64,000 nt of DNA from Ptychodera flava (taxonomy: Eukaryota; Hemichordata; Enteropneusta; Ptychoderidae): contig NC_091935.1 of the NCBI RefSeq assembly GCF_041260155.1, positions 40,013,303-40,077,302 of the forward strand. The letters run 5' to 3'. The position numbers were made by a program, and so were the translations under genes. A model generated the notes under the pieces. The model ran no database searches. It had not been told where the DNA came from and saw nothing but the letters and a program-made list of their open reading frames with translations. Positions 61,401 through 64,000 of this stretch are shown piece by piece. Position 1 is the first letter of the stretch; every line of letters starts with the position of its first letter.

Positions 61401-63693
61401 TAAACTCTGCTTATAATTCTAAATGTAAGCAAATAACGTCAAACTTAGCAACGTAAATGAAAGAACATAATATTTTTACCTCGATTTTTATGTTAATAAT
61501 CTCTGGAGTTGTTGACTCTGTACTTATAATACTTGGACCTTGGTCGGGTACTGAAACAAGAATTAAAAGTGTTAATCTGATGTGGTCACTACCGTGTTGT
61601 AAATATAAGGTGAACTACGCATGCGTCCGAAAATGTTAGAAAGTTTTCTTGTACCCTCTATGTTACAGACAGGTACACTGACAGTGGAACCAAATCAACA
61701 ATCGAAACAACAAGCATGAGCGGAGATCACATGACCACTCCACAAAGTTCAAGGCGAGTTATTAAAGGCCCTTGTCTTGTATTAGAAGTTATGTGTATGT
61801 ATTACACAAATACACACGATAGTCGTTGGATTTCCTTTATACATATCTTATGTCAAGTTTTGTGTAAATAGTTGGCAACTACGTACATTGTTTCCTGTAG
61901 CCGTTGCGGCAAGTATCCAAATAATTAAATAAATGAAACAGCAGTATCGATATCATGTGGTCGTAAAGAATTGCATGGCAATTCAAAGTTAACTGCAGAC
62001 ATGAAGCTACAGAACCATACTCAAGGATGGAAGACTACACTGATGCATAATTGAAGCTGAGTATTTCAGGGACCGGTAAAGTTTTGTGTACATACAGTAA
62101 AAATGAAAGTAATCTAGGAACATTCATGTTAATGCAAGTGCGCGAGAAACAGCGATAAGGTTGACTTATCAAAACTCGAGGAGAACATCATCTTCGACCG
62201 AAAACTTAAGATTATACCCGATATTTAAAATTATGCAAATAGCCTAAACGTACGTTCAGAACGTTTTCGCTCTATTTAACAAAAAAGCAACATTTTTTTT
62301 CTCTGATTCTCGCAGAAACCTCCGCTGGTTGTATATCTGTCTACTTGTAAAGTGAGCACATAGTGCAATTTTTGAACCCTATAATTTCAACTCACCATCG
62401 CAGAGAGTCGTTACTGTCCTATATGATTCCTTGCTACATTCTCCTCTAGGTCCCGGTCTCTTCAAGGTCACCGTGACGTCATAGCGAGTTGACCAATCAA
62501 GACCAGTGATGACCGAACTGTATGTACTTGTTGATGAATCTGCGACATCGATATTTTCATGTAATATCCAATGAACATCTGTGGATAGTTTGTAGTACAC
62601 TATGTATGCCTGTATTGGTCCATCACCAAGATCATTGGTTGCTGACCATCTTTGCCATCTCACTGTTGCTGTGCTTGCATCTACGCTGACATTTGGTAGG
62701 TTGCTCGGTGAAAATCTTGGTAGATCTGAAATAAAATGCATCGAGATATACATACAGATCAAAAAGTGTAATGAAAAAGTCTGAGTAATTAAGATAGATG
62801 TTTATGGTGTAATAAGGAGGGATTCGTATTGGTTCACAATATCGGTCAACACCGTTTCTGCTTGCTATCCTCTTCACCATATCACCATTGCTCTCCACGT
62901 CCATGTCATAACTCCTTGAACGCATTAGTCGATGAAAATACTGGTAAGACTTCACATATGGAGTTTATCGCTCGCAAAAAATCATTCAAAATGTTTGGTC
63001 GCCATAAGACGATGCCTGCAATCTGCTATTTTCGAGTGAAGATTATGGTTATGGTTATAACTGTGCATGTCCTACATACCGTACAGGTCTACAGCGATGC
63101 CTTGTGATGGACCTCCCGCTATAGCCAGGGCATACAAGGTGTGAGAGTAAACAATTATACTGAAGTTGGCGACAAACACGTATTTCTTACTGATGTACCA
63201 ATCAGTAAGATTGACATGTGAGTGGACAGACAGATCCAGTAAAATGAGATCTTTAGGTTCTATGACAGGATTTGCAGTGGCTTCACATACAATATACGTC
63301 TCTTCCCCAGGATTCACTTTAAGACTGTGCAAAGACCGTATTTTCTTCGATCCGTCTACAGAGAAACCAGGACACAAAACAAAAAATTAATGTACGAAAA
63401 TACAAAAAAAGAATCAACGAGATCTTTCAAGATATCGAAACAATTGCATCACTGAAAACGAATATCTGGAATATCTTAATTGTACATTCCTCATTTTTAT
63501 ATGCTGGTTAATGTTCATACAACAGAAGTGAACACACCTTGTTGACAGCCATCGGTATCCACGTCTATCCATCCCGGTGCACATTGGCCATTACTGCAGA
63601 CACTGGTGTTTCGATCACACTCAGAGTTACGGCTACAATGACAATTCTGATCACAAAGCTCACCATAATATCCAGCTTCGCAAAAGTCGGGAA
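52418..63693 (-). CDS. EGF/Ig/FN3 transmembrane receptor, RPTP/Tie-like ectodomain, short tail (5' exons outside window)
   Basis: Minus-strand exons in order: 63693-63538 (EGF-like, FCEAGYYGELCDQNCHCS, eight Cys); 63355-63080 (Ig-like, GEETYIVCEATANPVI); 62725-62396 (FN3, ATVRWQRWSA, TRYDVTVTLKRPG); 61550-61480 and 60090-59838 (FN3); 59545-59319 and 59090 down to about 59040 (FN3, SMTIQWLVPEPCNGLINEYK, VQASTGAGLGEF); 57933-57820 and 56830-56635 (FN3, PGTTYGIQVNASTSKGFGKP). Then 55960-55831 and 55162-54910 (membrane-proximal module, LTYYITASLLLKDL, SFVVGDGRVYGGFNN), 54653-54608, a transmembrane exon from 53768 (RIILIIVLIIILLIGILLLF), a juxtamembrane exon ending 52790, and the last exon 52518-52418 (ending SHVYSSSVE, stop). 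Phases agree at most joins. The FVVGDGRVYGGFNN module recalls R3/MAM-type receptor phosphatases, but no phosphatase or kinase exon follows. Probably a cell-surface adhesion or signalling protein; ligand unknown. Ectodomain start lies beyond the window. Confidence 0.78.
53267..53636. repeat. 17-bp minisatellite, about 22 copies
   Basis: The unit TGTTGGATATCATACAC recurs with almost no indels; a single variable site gives three forms ending CATACAC, CATATAC or CATATAG. Because 17 is not a multiple of 3, long open frames with a 17-residue period arise by chance. It lies in the receptor intron just after the transmembrane exon. Confidence 0.97.
54177..54604 (+). mobile_element. 5'-truncated LINE, 3' end only
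   Basis: The first part translates to KDFYRKGFTVNSANQWNNVD followed by LNIRSSNSLSSFKTAYLKAY and a stop. This is the typical carboxyl end of a CR1/L2-type LINE ORF2 (..WN.LP..IR...SLSSFK). A 3' UTR with GAGGGCCCTGGGGAAGATAA and a simple AATAAAAATAAAA tail follows, ending at 54604. The rest of the element is missing, as usual after incomplete target-primed insertion. It sits in an intron of the receptor gene, opposite in strand. Confidence 0.75.
57392..57570. repeat. Dispersed repeat, copy A
   Basis: Shares with 60994-61220 the words AATTTTGTGACGTCA, TTACT, GATAATGTATCCGATTAC, then later GCAAAGTTTGCT.TCG and TTATTGCTTAAATA in the same order. Both copies lie in receptor introns. The family was not identified. 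Confidence 0.7.
57590..57760 (+). repeat. Dispersed repeat, copy 2 (partner of 31366-31520)
   Basis: ATAGGGATGGCGA, TTTTGCACGGTGACGCCTGA and TTATTCTGGATTTCGC, then AATAGTTGAAA, keep the order seen at 31366-31520. It adjoins copy A of another dispersed repeat, so the two could be parts of one larger element. Confidence 0.6.
57934..59035 (-). other. Receptor intron, no other feature
   Basis: AT-rich intron between two FN3-module exons. A stretch near 58740-58830 resembles 40650-40735 inside the large transposon (ACACAGAACAA.AATACTG..AAT), so a small shared repeat may be present. No exon seen. Confidence 0.5.
60091..61479 (-). other. Receptor intron with dispersed repeat copy B
   Basis: Contains a run of ten G near 60257 and the second dispersed-repeat copy (60994-61220). 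No exon or RNA gene recognised. Confidence 0.55.
60994..61220. repeat. Dispersed repeat, copy B
   Basis: Partner of 57392-57570; GATAATGTATCCGATTAC is identical and the flanking words are diverged. Confidence 0.7.
61551..62395 (-). other. Receptor intron, nothing recognised
   Basis: Plain AT-rich intron between the third-from-left FN3 exon pair. No repeat or coding signal could be supported. Confidence 0.5.
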
Positions 63694-64000
63694 CTAAAAA
63701 AGAATAATTATGACTCATGTAATGTAAACTTCACCAGCCTTAGACACATGGCGGTCTATTTATTTTTCCAAGGTTACGTCGAAGGATAGTAAGAGTAAAC
63801 CCGCAAAATGTGAACTTTGGTGACAAAATTCAAACAGTTTTAGAATTACTGTTTATCCTGAACACTTCAACAATTCTAGATTTCATTAATGTCTTTATTT
63901 CCTCTCAATATTTACAGGACAGTACATGATTGTGGCTGTGATTCCACACAGTGTCTTTCGTCACTGGGCCGCAATGGACATTGATGTGCATGCTTAGCCA

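Noticed and set aside
63900-64000. A further upstream receptor exon at the window edge
   Set aside because: A donor-like GTAAAT and a Cys-rich frame exist, but the codon phase does not join the EGF exon at 63693, so it is not supported.

Overview
The window is animal nuclear DNA. It has split genes with GT-AG introns, about 60-65% AT, TA and CA microsatellites, LINE remnants and many small inverted-repeat transposons. The proteins read like those of an invertebrate deuterostome (hemichordate, echinoderm or cephalochordate grade). That placement is inference from protein resemblance and repeat style, not a database result.

Layout. (1) 740-10105 (+): the 3' two-thirds of SREK1, an SR-type splicing regulator, with an RRM, a linker and a long RS/RE tail. 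(2) 16323-30082 (-): cystathionine gamma-lyase (CTH), eight exons summing to 406 codons, convergent with SREK1. One conserved exon contains two stop codons in a short frame-shifted stretch. (3) 30083-36344: a gene-poor head-to-head spacer with a decayed LINE reverse-transcriptase piece and a cluster of snap-back hairpins. (4) 36345-50020 (+): a complete 290-residue 11-beta-hydroxysteroid dehydrogenase type 1-like SDR gene in four exons. Its tiny first exon (membrane anchor) lies 11.8 kb upstream of the rest. (5) Inside that first intron, 36901-46401: a 9.5-kb DNA transposon with ~546-bp terminal inverted repeats. It carries two inward-facing genes, a HECT-domain ubiquitin ligase (+) and an HTH plus DDE (rve-like) integrase (-). 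This is the most unusual object in the window. (6) 52418-63693 and beyond (-): an EGF / Ig-like / FN3 transmembrane receptor resembling RPTP or Tie ectodomains. It ends in a short cytoplasmic tail with no phosphatase or kinase domain, and its introns hold a 17-bp minisatellite and a truncated LINE.

Small non-autonomous elements are frequent. Four have TTAA or near-TTAA flanks (piggyBac-like MITEs). One 781-bp foldback has a perfect CTCCTT target duplication. Several are short perfect or near-perfect hairpins.

The host genes have no obvious joint function: RNA splicing, transsulfuration/H2S production, steroid or carbonyl reduction, and cell-surface adhesion. Orientation is SREK1 > < CTH, then HSD11B1-like > < receptor. 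Exon limits were chosen by reading splice signals and matching codon phase by eye. No alignment or gene predictor was run.
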